A stretch of 64,000 nt of DNA from an uncultured Muribaculaceae bacterium (GTDB taxonomy: Bacteria > Bacteroidota > Bacteroidia > Bacteroidales > Muribaculaceae): positions 24,890 to 88,889 of the forward strand of contig CAJUFH010000005.1 of NCBI GenBank assembly GCA_910585755.1. Reading direction: 5' to 3'. Both the position numbers and the translations under genes were made by a program. Below, in pieces: positions 19,017 to 26,846 of this stretch (within the stretch, counting starts at the first letter, position 1; every line of letters starts with the position of its first letter). Under the pieces are notes generated by a model, which worked only from the letters and a program-made list of their open reading frames with translations, had not been told where the DNA came from and searched no databases.

Positions 19017-20627
19017 ATGAACCCCATTTTCAGCAAAAATATACTCAAAGCCGGATTCCTTGCCGCCGGACTGGCCCTGACGGGCTGCAACGACTGGCTG
19101 TCGGAACCGACTCCCGGCTCAACCAAGCTCGAAGACTTCTTCGTGTCGGGTGATGCTTGCGAGCAGGTCATCAACGGCTGCTACGCTCCCCTGGCCTGGG
19201 AATACAACAACAGCTACTTCTCGGAGTGGTTTATCGGCGACATCGCCTCTGACGACGCCCTCAAGGGGGGCCAGAATATCGCCGACGGAGCCGACGCCTA
19301 CGACATCGACAATTTCAAGACCAACGCCAACAATAACATCCTTCTTGACTACTACCGCGCGAAGTACCAGGGCATAATCCGTTGCAATCTCGCACTGAAA
19401 CAGGTTGGGGCGTATGAGCCTGACAAGACCATCAGCGAGAGCGAGCGCGACCGTCTACTCGGCGAGGCCTACTTCCTCCGCGCGATGTATTATTTCCAGC
19501 TCGTCAGGGTGTTCGGGGGCGTGCCTCTCGTCCACGACGTGCTTGACTCCTCCGACCGCTGGCAGCAGCCCCGCGCTACCGCCGAGAAGGTCTACGAATC
19601 GATTGTCGAAGACCTCAAGAATGCCGAGAAGATGCTGTGGGCCAAGAGCGCCTATCCAGCCGAAGACCTCGGCCGCGCTACCCGCGGCGCCGCCCGTGCC
19701 ATGCTCTGCAAGGCATATCTTTATATGAAGAACTATGACGAGGCTTACACTTGGGGCAAACTCTTCGTTGACGAGGAGTACAAGGCCGGAGAATACTCCC
19801 TCTGCCCGGTGTTTACCGACAATTTCACCCTCGCCGGGGAGAACGGCCCAGAGAGCATATTTGAAATCCAGTACGCCGAAGACCCGACAAGCGACTACGG
19901 CGAAGGCTTCGGGTTCACGAGAGGTACCTTCTCGGTTATCCTTACCCGCCCCCGTATGAGCTCTCTCGGCGGCAACAGCGGATGGGGCTGGAACCATCCG
20001 ACCCAGAACCTCTACGACGAGTTCGAGCCGGGCGACACGCGCCGCGAGGCCGCTGTCGGAGTTCCCGATGCCGCCGGGCTTCAGGAAACGGAAGTGAACT
20101 ATCTCGGTTCGCCGTACTACAACAACAAGACTTCCATGAGCGAGGGGGGCACATTCCCCTCTCTCGACCATCACAGCCGCGGCCCGCTGAACTACCGTCT
20201 GATCCGCGCATCCGACGCTCTCCTCCTCTTCGCTGAGGCGGCTCTGGAAAGCGGCAAAGACCTTGACGGCGCGAAATGGGCTTTGGAAGAAGTCCGCGCC
20301 CGCGCCCGCGCCAACTCGGCAGATCCCGCCGCGCTACCCGAGTTCCCCGGCTACCTCGGCTATGTCGACGATGCTGCGTCGCTCCGCTCCGCGATCCGCC
20401 ACGAACGCCGCGTGGAGCTGGCTATGGAGGGCCACCGCTGGTTCGACCTCGTGCGCTGGGGAATCGCCGCCCAGGTAATGAACAAGGATAACGGCACTTA
20501 TGGCAGCAACGAGACTGAAGAAGCCCGAGCCGAAATGGCCAACTTCATCGCAGGAAAGCACGAACTCTTCCCCCTCCCCTCCGAAGAAATCGCCCTGAAT
20601 CCTATGGACCAGAACCCCGGTTATTAA
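19017..20627 (+). CDS. SusD/RagB-like surface glycan-binding lipoprotein of the beta-glucan PUL
   Basis: A 536-residue SusD homologue with lipobox LTGC (Cys24) followed by NDWLSEPTPGS. Typical family segments are present: LLGEAYFLRAMYYFQLVRVFGGVPLV, interrupted here by no gaps, TRGAARAMLCKAYLYMKNYDEAY, and IRHERRVELAMEGHRWFDLVRWG near the C-terminus, which carries the usual LFPLPSEEIALNPMDQNPGY ending. It starts 48 bp after susC and is co-transcribed with it. It should sit on the outer surface as the lid of the SusC channel and bind beta-glucan chains. A homopolymer-rich intergenic stretch follows, containing a possible promoter for the next gene. Confidence 0.96.
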   Translation: MNPIFSKNILKAGFLAAGLALTGCNDWLSEPTPGSTKLEDFFVSGDACEQVINGCYAPLAWEYNNSYFSEWFIGDIASDDALKGGQNIADGADAYDIDNFKTNANNNILLDYYRAKYQGIIRCNLALKQVGAYEPDKTISESERDRLLGEAYFLRAMYYFQLVRVFGGVPLVHDVLDSSDRWQQPRATAEKVYESIVEDLKNAEKMLWAKSAYPAEDLGRATRGAARAMLCKAYLYMKNYDEAYTWGKLFVDEEYKAGEYSLCPVFTDNFTLAGENGPESIFEIQYAEDPTSDYGEGFGFTRGTFSVILTRPRMSSLGGNSGWGWNHPTQNLYDEFEPGDTRREAAVGVPDAAGLQETEVNYLGSPYYNNKTSMSEGGTFPSLDHHSRGPLNYRLIRASDALLLFAEAALESGKDLDGAKWALEEVRARARANSADPAALPEFPGYLGYVDDAASLRSAIRHERRVELAMEGHRWFDLVRWGIAAQVMNKDNGTYGSNETEEARAEMANFIAGKHELFPLPSEEIALNPMDQNPGY

Positions 20628-20639
20628 TATGCCGGGGCC

Positions 20640-20668
20640 TTGTTCCCCCCCCAAAAAAAATAACTTTA
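20640..20668 (+). promoter_or_regulatory. Possible promoter whose spacer is TT plus C8 and A8 homopolymers
   Basis: TTG (20640-20642) and TAACTTTA (20661-20668, one mismatch to TAnnTTTG) are separated by 18 bp consisting only of TT, eight C (20645-20652) and eight A (20653-20660). Homopolymers can change length by slippage, which would alter promoter spacing. Confidence 0.45.
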
Positions 20669-20708
20669 CAAACAAATATTTATCAACCTGTTACAGTTAA
20701 AAACTATC

Positions 20709-21656
20709 ATGAAAAAATTTACTCTCGTAGCGGCAGCGGTCATGACCGCCATCGCGGCACAGGCTCAGTACACCGTGAATCCCTCCACAGCGGAAGTCAT
20801 CAAGGGTGGCGTAAGCTCCGTTGACTATATCATTCTCTCCGAGGCAGCGATTGCCGACTTCCAGAAGTCCGGCGCCAAGATGAACTATGTCGGCCCGTCG
20901 CCCGACGAAGGCCGCAACCTCTGGTACTGGAGCGGTCTGGTGCCCGGTGATGAGTCAAATCCCCGTGTCGACATGGAAGAAGGGGGATATACCTCTGTCG
21001 AGGTTGCTCCGACAGAAGGATGGTCCGGCGCCGGCTTCGCGATTGCCGAACCGGGCGTGAACCTCTCCCATATGGACGACAACACGATCTTCCACCTCGG
21101 TTATATGACCCCGACCGGCAACGCTCCCGCCTCCATCGCGATTATCCTTCTCGACGGCAAGAAGACGGTCAACGGCGTTGAAACTATTTCCAGCCCCGCT
21201 AAATTTGCCCTTGGCGAAGCGTTCAATGACAACGGCGTGATCTTCCCCTCTGTCGGTCCCAAGGCAACCGACGACTGGCAGGGCATCGAGATTACCCTTG
21301 CGAACCTGAAAAAAATCTGGCCAACCTTCGACCTTAAGAACAAGGACGCATGGGAAGGCAACATCATGTCGTTCCTCGGCGGCGCTGTTAAGGGCCAGAC
21401 CTTCGCGTTTGACGCTGTTTACTTCTACAACCGCGGCAGCGAGGCCGGTATCGACGCCGTTGAAGGAGAAGCGGCCGACTTCGTAGTTACCGCCAACACC
21501 ATCAACGTTATGGGCGCCAACGGCATCCAGCTCTACAACATCGCCGGCCAGCTCGTGAAGGCTACCGAAGGCACCACCCTCGGCATCGACAACCTCGCTA
21601 CAGGCGTGTACGTTGCCAAAGCTGCCAACAAGACCCGCAAAATCGTCGTAAAGTAA
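20709..21656 (+). CDS. Secreted protein in SGBP position of the beta-glucan PUL, with C-terminal sorting-type tail
   Basis: A 315-residue protein with a signal peptide (residues 1-19, ending AAQAQ). I do not recognise a named domain in residues 20-245; the pattern (aromatic- and Gly-rich strands, EGWSGAGFAIAEPG, FHLGYMTPTGNAPASIAIIL) suggests a beta-sandwich such as a carbohydrate-binding module. The last 65 residues (INVMGANGIQLYNIAGQLVKAT, split after Ile; LATGVYVAKAANKTRKIVVK) look like a type IX secretion type A sorting domain. The gene follows susCD and precedes GH16, the place where surface glycan-binding proteins (SusE/F analogues) are encoded in laminarin PULs. A glycan-binding role is therefore likely but inferred from position. 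A strong terminator follows. Confidence 0.7.
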   Translation: MKKFTLVAAAVMTAIAAQAQYTVNPSTAEVIKGGVSSVDYIILSEAAIADFQKSGAKMNYVGPSPDEGRNLWYWSGLVPGDESNPRVDMEEGGYTSVEVAPTEGWSGAGFAIAEPGVNLSHMDDNTIFHLGYMTPTGNAPASIAIILLDGKKTVNGVETISSPAKFALGEAFNDNGVIFPSVGPKATDDWQGIEITLANLKKIWPTFDLKNKDAWEGNIMSFLGGAVKGQTFAFDAVYFYNRGSEAGIDAVEGEAADFVVTANTINVMGANGIQLYNIAGQLVKATEGTTLGIDNLATGVYVAKAANKTRKIVVK

Positions 21657-21685
21657 GTAGCATATAGATAGTAGATTCAATGGCT

Positions 21686-21725
21686 GAAACCCGGGGCCCG
21701 GACCCCGGACCCCGGGTTTCTTTCT
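21686..21725 (+). terminator. Rho-independent terminator after the susCD-SGBP segment
   Basis: A GAAACCCGGGG arm pairs with CCCCGGGTTTC around a GC-rich loop and is followed by TTTCT. It separates the transport/binding genes from the enzyme genes of PUL 2. Confidence 0.75.
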
Positions 21726-21805
21726 AACCAATGTCTGCTGCTCCCAATACTTTTATCTGTTTCCGAAGCTAATCATTCCATCCTCAATCCAATCATTGAA
21801 TACAA

Positions 21806-22975
21806 ATGAAAACGTCGTTTATACTCGCCGCATCTCTCCTCGCTATTGTATTGCCTCAGACCGCCGATTCCGCCGAGCCGCAGGAAGGTTCGGGCGCTAC
21901 GGACGGATATTCGCTCGTATGGCAGGAACTGTTTGACGGCCAGGAACTCAACCCGCTCCGATGGGATATCGAGGTGAACGGCTCAGGGGGTGGAAACAAC
22001 GAGCTGCAATACTATACCGACCGCGCCGAGAACGTGCGCCTGGGCGACGACGGCAACGGCAACGGCTGCCTGATTCTGACTGCCCGCCGCGAGAACTATT
22101 CCGGCAAGAACTTCACCAGCGGCCGCGTCAACTCCAAGAACCGCATCGCTTTCAAGCACGGAAAAATCGAAGCCTCGATCAAGCTCCCCCGCACGGCCAA
22201 CGGCCTCTGGCCCGCTTTCTGGATGATGGGCAACGACTACGACGAGGTAGGCTGGCCCAAGTGCGGCGAGACCGACATCCTCGAGATGGGTAACGCCGAG
22301 GGTATCAAGCACGGAACCCAGGAGCGTTTCTTCAACGGCGCGTGCCACTGGGGCCAGGGTTGGCCCGCTGCCTCCTATGCGAAGTCTACAACCAAGACAT
22401 ACTCCCTTCAGGACGGCGAGTTTCACCTGTTCACGGTAATTTGGGACGAGAACGCTATTTCGATGTATGTCGACCTCGACCGTCAGCCCAGACAGAACCC
22501 GTACTATAAAATTGACATACCCGCCGACGACCCCGACAATGAATGGTCGGCAGGAAACTACTTCCACAAGGATAACTTCATCCTCTTCAACCTCGCCGTC
22601 GGCGGCGATTTCACCGGCCTTCACAACGCGTCGGACATCACGGCACTTAACGACGGCAACGGCAACGAGGCGTCGATGTACGTCAACTACGTAAGAATCT
22701 ATCAGAAAGGTCTTACGACAGAGAACCTCGACGCCCTGGATCCCGGCGACCGCGACACTTCGGCCGGAGTTAGCGACATGATTGCCGAAGATAACGGACG
22801 CATCAGTTTCGACGGCACTACCGTCACCTCGGCTCATCCGAGCCTCGCGCTGTACTCCCTGAGCGGCCTGAAAGTGGCCGCTACAGATTGCGGCGTGCTG
22901 AGCGTCGACTCTCTCAGCCCCGGTGTCTACCTGGCTCACAGCCCCCTTCATACCGAAAAAATCTGTATCCGCTGA
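21806..22975 (+). CDS. GH16 endo-beta-glucanase (laminarinase type)
   Basis: A 389-residue secreted enzyme: signal peptide (1-22), GH16 domain (about 35-290) and a C-terminal tail (about 310-389: LALYSLSGLKVAATDCG, LSPGVYLAHS) like the sorting-type tails of neighbours. The catalytic motif G-E155-T-D157-I-L-E160-M is the ExDxxE form with the beta-bulge residue that marks laminarinase/beta-1,3(4)-glucanase subfamilies rather than lichenase-type ExDxE. Other family segments are NNELQYYTDRAENVRL and GLWPAFWMMGNDYDEVGWPKCG. It should cut internal beta-1,3 (or beta-1,3/1,4) linkages at the cell surface, releasing oligosaccharides for SusCD. A beta-1,3-glucan preference is supported by the GH3, GH128 and GH81 neighbours. 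Confidence 0.93.
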   Translation: MKTSFILAASLLAIVLPQTADSAEPQEGSGATDGYSLVWQELFDGQELNPLRWDIEVNGSGGGNNELQYYTDRAENVRLGDDGNGNGCLILTARRENYSGKNFTSGRVNSKNRIAFKHGKIEASIKLPRTANGLWPAFWMMGNDYDEVGWPKCGETDILEMGNAEGIKHGTQERFFNGACHWGQGWPAASYAKSTTKTYSLQDGEFHLFTVIWDENAISMYVDLDRQPRQNPYYKIDIPADDPDNEWSAGNYFHKDNFILFNLAVGGDFTGLHNASDITALNDGNGNEASMYVNYVRIYQKGLTTENLDALDPGDRDTSAGVSDMIAEDNGRISFDGTTVTSAHPSLALYSLSGLKVAATDCGVLSVDSLSPGVYLAHSPLHTEKICIR

Positions 22976-23102
22976 GAAGTTTTATCCGGCTTCTTCAGCA
23001 CTCCCACTTTTTCTCTCCGAGAACCCGGACCTGAGCCGGTCGGAAAGCCAGCTCTTTGCCACCATTGTACCCATACGAGAACAATTTGACATACAACATA
23101 TA

Positions 23103-25361
23103 ATGAATAAGAACATCATAACAGCCATCCTCGGCGCGACCTGCTGCGCGTTTTCCGCCGCGGCGCTGACGGAGGCTGAAATCGACAGCCGCGTCAACGA
23201 CCTCATCGGCCGTATGACGCTCGCCGAAAAGGTCGGGCAGCTCAACCAGCGCTCCGGTTTCGGCTATGCCGACGAGATGGTCGGACTGGTCCGCGCCGGC
23301 GGAGTCGGCTCTATTCTTAACGAGACAGACCCGGAGATTGTCAACAAGCTCCAGCGCGACGCGGTAGAGAACAGCCGTCTCGGAATCCCCCTGATTTTCG
23401 CCCGCGACGTAGTTCATGGCTTCAAGACAATCTTTCCCATCCCTCTGGGCCAGGCCGCGTCTTTCAATCCCTCGCTTGTTGAAGAAGGGGCGCGGATTGC
23501 TGCCGACGAGGCTTCGTCGGTAGGTATCCGCTGGACCTTCTCCCCGATGGTCGATGTTTCCCGTGACCCGCGTTGGGGGCGTATCGCCGAGAGCTTCGGC
23601 GAGGATACCTACCTCTCGTCGGTCCTCGGAGTGGCTATGATAAAGGGGTATCAGGGTGACGATCTCTCGAAGCCGAACACCATGGCGGCTTGCGCGAAGC
23701 ATTTCGCCGGTTACGGCGCCTCAGAAAGCGGGCGCGACTACAACACTACCTGGATTCCCGAAATCCAGCTCCGCGAAACATACCTGCCCCCCTTCAAGGC
23801 TGCGAGTGATGCCGGGGCGGCGACTTTCATGTGCTCTTTCAACGACATCAACGGCATCCCCTCGTCGGGTAACCGCCATCTGCTCCGCGACATCCTGCGC
23901 GATGAGTGGGGATTCAGGGGGGTGATGGTCAGCGACTGGGGCTCGATTGACCAGATGATTCCCCACGGCTTCAGCCGCGACCGCCGCCACGCCGCCGCGC
24001 AGGGGGTAAACGCCGGGGTCGACATCGATATGGAAAGTTACGCCTACTGCTCCCATCTCGAAGACCTCGTCAACAAGGGTGAGGTCTCCATGGCCGCCGT
24101 TGACAGCCTCGTGGCAAACGTGCTCCGCCTGAAATACCGTCTCGGCCTCTTCGACAATCCCTATGTCGATATCAAGACCTCGCGCCGCTTCTACGCCGAC
24201 GCGTCGCTCGACGCGGCACGCCGCGCGGTTGAGGAGAGCGCGATCCTCCTGGCTAACAACGGGGTGCTCCCCATTGACAATAATAAGGTAAGAAAGATAG
24301 CGGTAGTCGGCCCGATGGCTAACGCCCATCACGACCAGGTTGGTACCTGGGTGTTCGATTTCGAGAAAGAGCGCAGTGTGACTCCCCTGGAGGCGCTCCG
24401 TGATATGTACGGCGAGAAGAACGTGCTGTACGCCCCCGGTCTCGAATACAGCCGGCTCAACGACACCAAGGGCTTTGCCGCTGCCGTGAAGGCAGCGCGC
24501 AATGCCGACTTGGTGCTCTACTTCGGCGGTGAGGAAGCCGTCCTCTCCGGCGAGGCCCACTGCCGCACCGACCTTACGCTTCCCGGTGCGCAGAGCGCCC
24601 TGCTGAACGATCTTAAGGCTACCGGCAAGCCCGTGGTGCTTGTTGTGCAGGCCGGCCGTTCACTGGCTCTGGCTGAGGATGCCGCCCTGGCCGACGCCTC
24701 GGTGTTCTGCTTCCACGGAGGGACTATGGCTGGCCCGGCGCTTGCCAACCTCCTTTCCGGCAAAGTAAATTTCTCTGGGCGTTGCCCCCTCTCCTTCCCC
24801 CGCGCGTCGGGCCAGGTCCCCATCTACTATAACCGCAAGAACACCGGCCGCCCTGCCGCCGATATGACCCTGATTGACGACATTCCTCTGGAAGCCGGAC
24901 AGACCTCTACCGGCTGCACGAGCTATTACCTCGACGCCGGCGACGGCGCTCTCTTCCCGTTCGGCTACGGACTGAGCTATACGACTTTCGCCTACACCGA
25001 TCCCGTGGTTTCCTCTTCGGAAATCGCTCCCGACGGCTCGCTGACAGTTAGCTGCACCGTGAGCAACACCGGTTCCCGGGAGGGTAGCGAGGTAGCCCAG
25101 CTCTACATCCGCGACCATGTCGGCTCGTTGGTGCGTCCTGTCCGCGAGCTCCGCGGCTTCGAGAAAATTTCCCTGAAGCCGGGCGAAAGCCGCCGGGTGA
25201 CTTTCACGCTTACCCCCGACGACCTCGCTTTCTTTACCACTCCGACAACCCGCATCGTAGAGCCGGGTGAGTTCAGTGTCTGGATCGCCCCTGACAGCAA
25301 TTCCGGCAATCCGGCGAAGTTCAACGTCGTGGAATCTCCTTCAGTAGCAATCAATGACTGA
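23103..25361 (+). CDS. GH3 beta-glucosidase
   Basis: A 752-residue enzyme starting at the ATG 23103 (MNKNIITAILGATCCAFSAA, signal peptide); the longer open frame overlaps the GH16 gene and is rejected. Domain order is that of BglX-type GH3: TIM barrel (KVGQLNQRSGFGY, PLIFARDVVHGFKTIFPIPL, SPMVDVSRDPRWGRIAESFG, CAKHFAGYG), alpha/beta sandwich (VVGPMANAHHDQVGTWVFDF) and a C-terminal fibronectin-like domain (LSYTTFAYTDPVV, VSNTGSREGSEVAQLYI). The nucleophile is D278 in GVMVSDWGSI. The acid/base is probably in the FGGEEAVLSGEAHCRTDL segment. In this PUL it should finish beta-gluco-oligosaccharides to glucose in the periplasm. The signal peptide without a sorting tail fits a periplasmic site. It is followed 8 bp later by GH128. 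Confidence 0.95.
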   Translation: MNKNIITAILGATCCAFSAAALTEAEIDSRVNDLIGRMTLAEKVGQLNQRSGFGYADEMVGLVRAGGVGSILNETDPEIVNKLQRDAVENSRLGIPLIFARDVVHGFKTIFPIPLGQAASFNPSLVEEGARIAADEASSVGIRWTFSPMVDVSRDPRWGRIAESFGEDTYLSSVLGVAMIKGYQGDDLSKPNTMAACAKHFAGYGASESGRDYNTTWIPEIQLRETYLPPFKAASDAGAATFMCSFNDINGIPSSGNRHLLRDILRDEWGFRGVMVSDWGSIDQMIPHGFSRDRRHAAAQGVNAGVDIDMESYAYCSHLEDLVNKGEVSMAAVDSLVANVLRLKYRLGLFDNPYVDIKTSRRFYADASLDAARRAVEESAILLANNGVLPIDNNKVRKIAVVGPMANAHHDQVGTWVFDFEKERSVTPLEALRDMYGEKNVLYAPGLEYSRLNDTKGFAAAVKAARNADLVLYFGGEEAVLSGEAHCRTDLTLPGAQSALLNDLKATGKPVVLVVQAGRSLALAEDAALADASVFCFHGGTMAGPALANLLSGKVNFSGRCPLSFPRASGQVPIYYNRKNTGRPAADMTLIDDIPLEAGQTSTGCTSYYLDAGDGALFPFGYGLSYTTFAYTDPVVSSSEIAPDGSLTVSCTVSNTGSREGSEVAQLYIRDHVGSLVRPVRELRGFEKISLKPGESRRVTFTLTPDDLAFFTTPTTRIVEPGEFSVWIAPDSNSGNPAKFNVVESPSVAIND

Positions 25362-25369
25362 TAATCACT

Positions 25370-26821
25370 ATGAAATACAATATTGTCATAATTTCCGCTC
25401 TCTTGGCTGCCGCGCTTCCCGCGGCGGCCAAAAGCCCTAAACGCGGTCTGAGCGAGAACCAGTTCCAGTTCAAGGCGCAGATGGCAGCTGTGGCTCCGGG
25501 TGTAACCTGGTTTTACAACTGGGGACCGGCGATGGGTAACTACCTTGCGAAAGAGGATGTGATGGAGTATGTCCCGATGTGCTGGAACGGTAGTTACGAT
25601 GTCGACAAAATCCGCGCCTGGGCAGCCTCTCATCCCGAATGTAAGTATCTACTGGGTTTCAACGAGCCTAACTTCACCAACCAGGCAGACATGACTCCGC
25701 AGGCTGCCGCTGCGAAATGGCCCGAGGTCCAGGCGCTTGCGAAGGAACTGAACCTCAAACTTGTAGCCCCGGCGCTAAATACCTCCCCTAATCCACCTTA
25801 CCAGGATCCGACCAAATGGATGGACGAGTTTGTGGCGATTGTCGGCAGCGACGCCTTCGACTATACCGCCGTCCACAGCTACGGAGGCGCCCAGGCTCTG
25901 AAAAATATCGCGACTACCTTCCACGACCGCTATGGCAAGGACGTGTGGGTGACGGAGTTCTGCTACTGGCCCGAGGAGGGTAACCCCAACAGCTATGTTT
26001 CGCCCGACTCACAGATAGCCTCGATGATGCAGAGCGTCGAATGGCTCGAGAAGACCCCCTGGATTTTCCGCTACGCCTGGTTCAAGGCGGTCGGCGATTC
26101 CAATGCCTCGAAAGGCCCCAACTACGGCTTGCTGATTTCTTCCAAAGGGGAGGCCGAGCGCGAGCTTTCCGACCAGGGCAAGGTATATGTCAATATGAGC
26201 ACATTCGACCCCGAGGTTTACCACGCCGTGAACACCGTTGTTGCCGCCTCCGACTATATCACGCAGACGAACTGCCTGATGGGCGCTTCCAACGATCCAT
26301 CGAACCCACTCCCTATCGAGATTACCCGCTTCAACGCAGGCGCGACTCTCGACTATCAGTTCGACGTTCCCCAGGCCGGGAATTACACTCTGATTCTCAG
26401 CGTCAGCGGCTTTGGGGAACCGACCCGGTTCGACCCCTCGATCGCGGTTTACTCGGTTGATGCCGACGGCGGCGACGGGACGACGCTTGCCTCTTTGGAG
26501 AAATTCACCCTCCCTAACAGCAACGAGGTTTATCAGAACCTCTCGTTCCCCGTGACCCTTCCCGCCGGGAAGCAGACGCTCCGCCTCAAGGACCTCGCTC
26601 CCTACAGCCCCAGCGGAATACGCATCGCGACCGTGGCTCTCAGTGACGGCTCCATGGATGCCGCTGTCGGGATGGTCGGCAACGATTCCGCCGAAGCCCC
26701 GCTTGATGTCTACACCCTCCAGGGCATTCGAGTCCGCTCCGCCGTCCCCGCGGCCACCGCTACCGACGGCCTCCCATCCGGCCTCTACATCGCAGGCGGC
26801 AAAAAAATCCTCGTAAACTAA
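25370..26821 (+). CDS. GH128-type (Asl1-like) beta-1,3-glucanase with C-terminal beta-sandwich and sorting tail
   Basis: A 483-residue secreted protein with a signal peptide (about 1-20). Residues about 22-260 match the Asl1-like glycosyl hydrolase fold of GH128 (VTWFYNWGPAMGNYL, VEYVPMCWNG-like start, YLLGFNEPNFTNQADMTP, DYTAVHSYGG, DVWVTEFCYWPEEG). The predicted acid/base is E99 in GFNEPN and the nucleophile E196 in WVTEFCYW. Residues about 300-425 (ITRFNAGATLDYQFDVPQAG, YTLILSVSGFG) resemble a CBM6-like beta-sandwich, and the last 45 residues (DVYTLQGIRVRSA, LPSGLYIAGGKKILVN) are the sorting-type tail. GH128 enzymes act on beta-1,3-glucans, often triple-helical or fungal ones. The gene starts 8 bp after GH3, so the two are one transcriptional unit. 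Confidence 0.9.
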   Translation: MKYNIVIISALLAAALPAAAKSPKRGLSENQFQFKAQMAAVAPGVTWFYNWGPAMGNYLAKEDVMEYVPMCWNGSYDVDKIRAWAASHPECKYLLGFNEPNFTNQADMTPQAAAAKWPEVQALAKELNLKLVAPALNTSPNPPYQDPTKWMDEFVAIVGSDAFDYTAVHSYGGAQALKNIATTFHDRYGKDVWVTEFCYWPEEGNPNSYVSPDSQIASMMQSVEWLEKTPWIFRYAWFKAVGDSNASKGPNYGLLISSKGEAERELSDQGKVYVNMSTFDPEVYHAVNTVVAASDYITQTNCLMGASNDPSNPLPIEITRFNAGATLDYQFDVPQAGNYTLILSVSGFGEPTRFDPSIAVYSVDADGGDGTTLASLEKFTLPNSNEVYQNLSFPVTLPAGKQTLRLKDLAPYSPSGIRIATVALSDGSMDAAVGMVGNDSAEAPLDVYTLQGIRVRSAVPAATATDGLPSGLYIAGGKKILVN

Positions 26822-26846
26822 CCATCTAACCTATAACTATCCTAAC

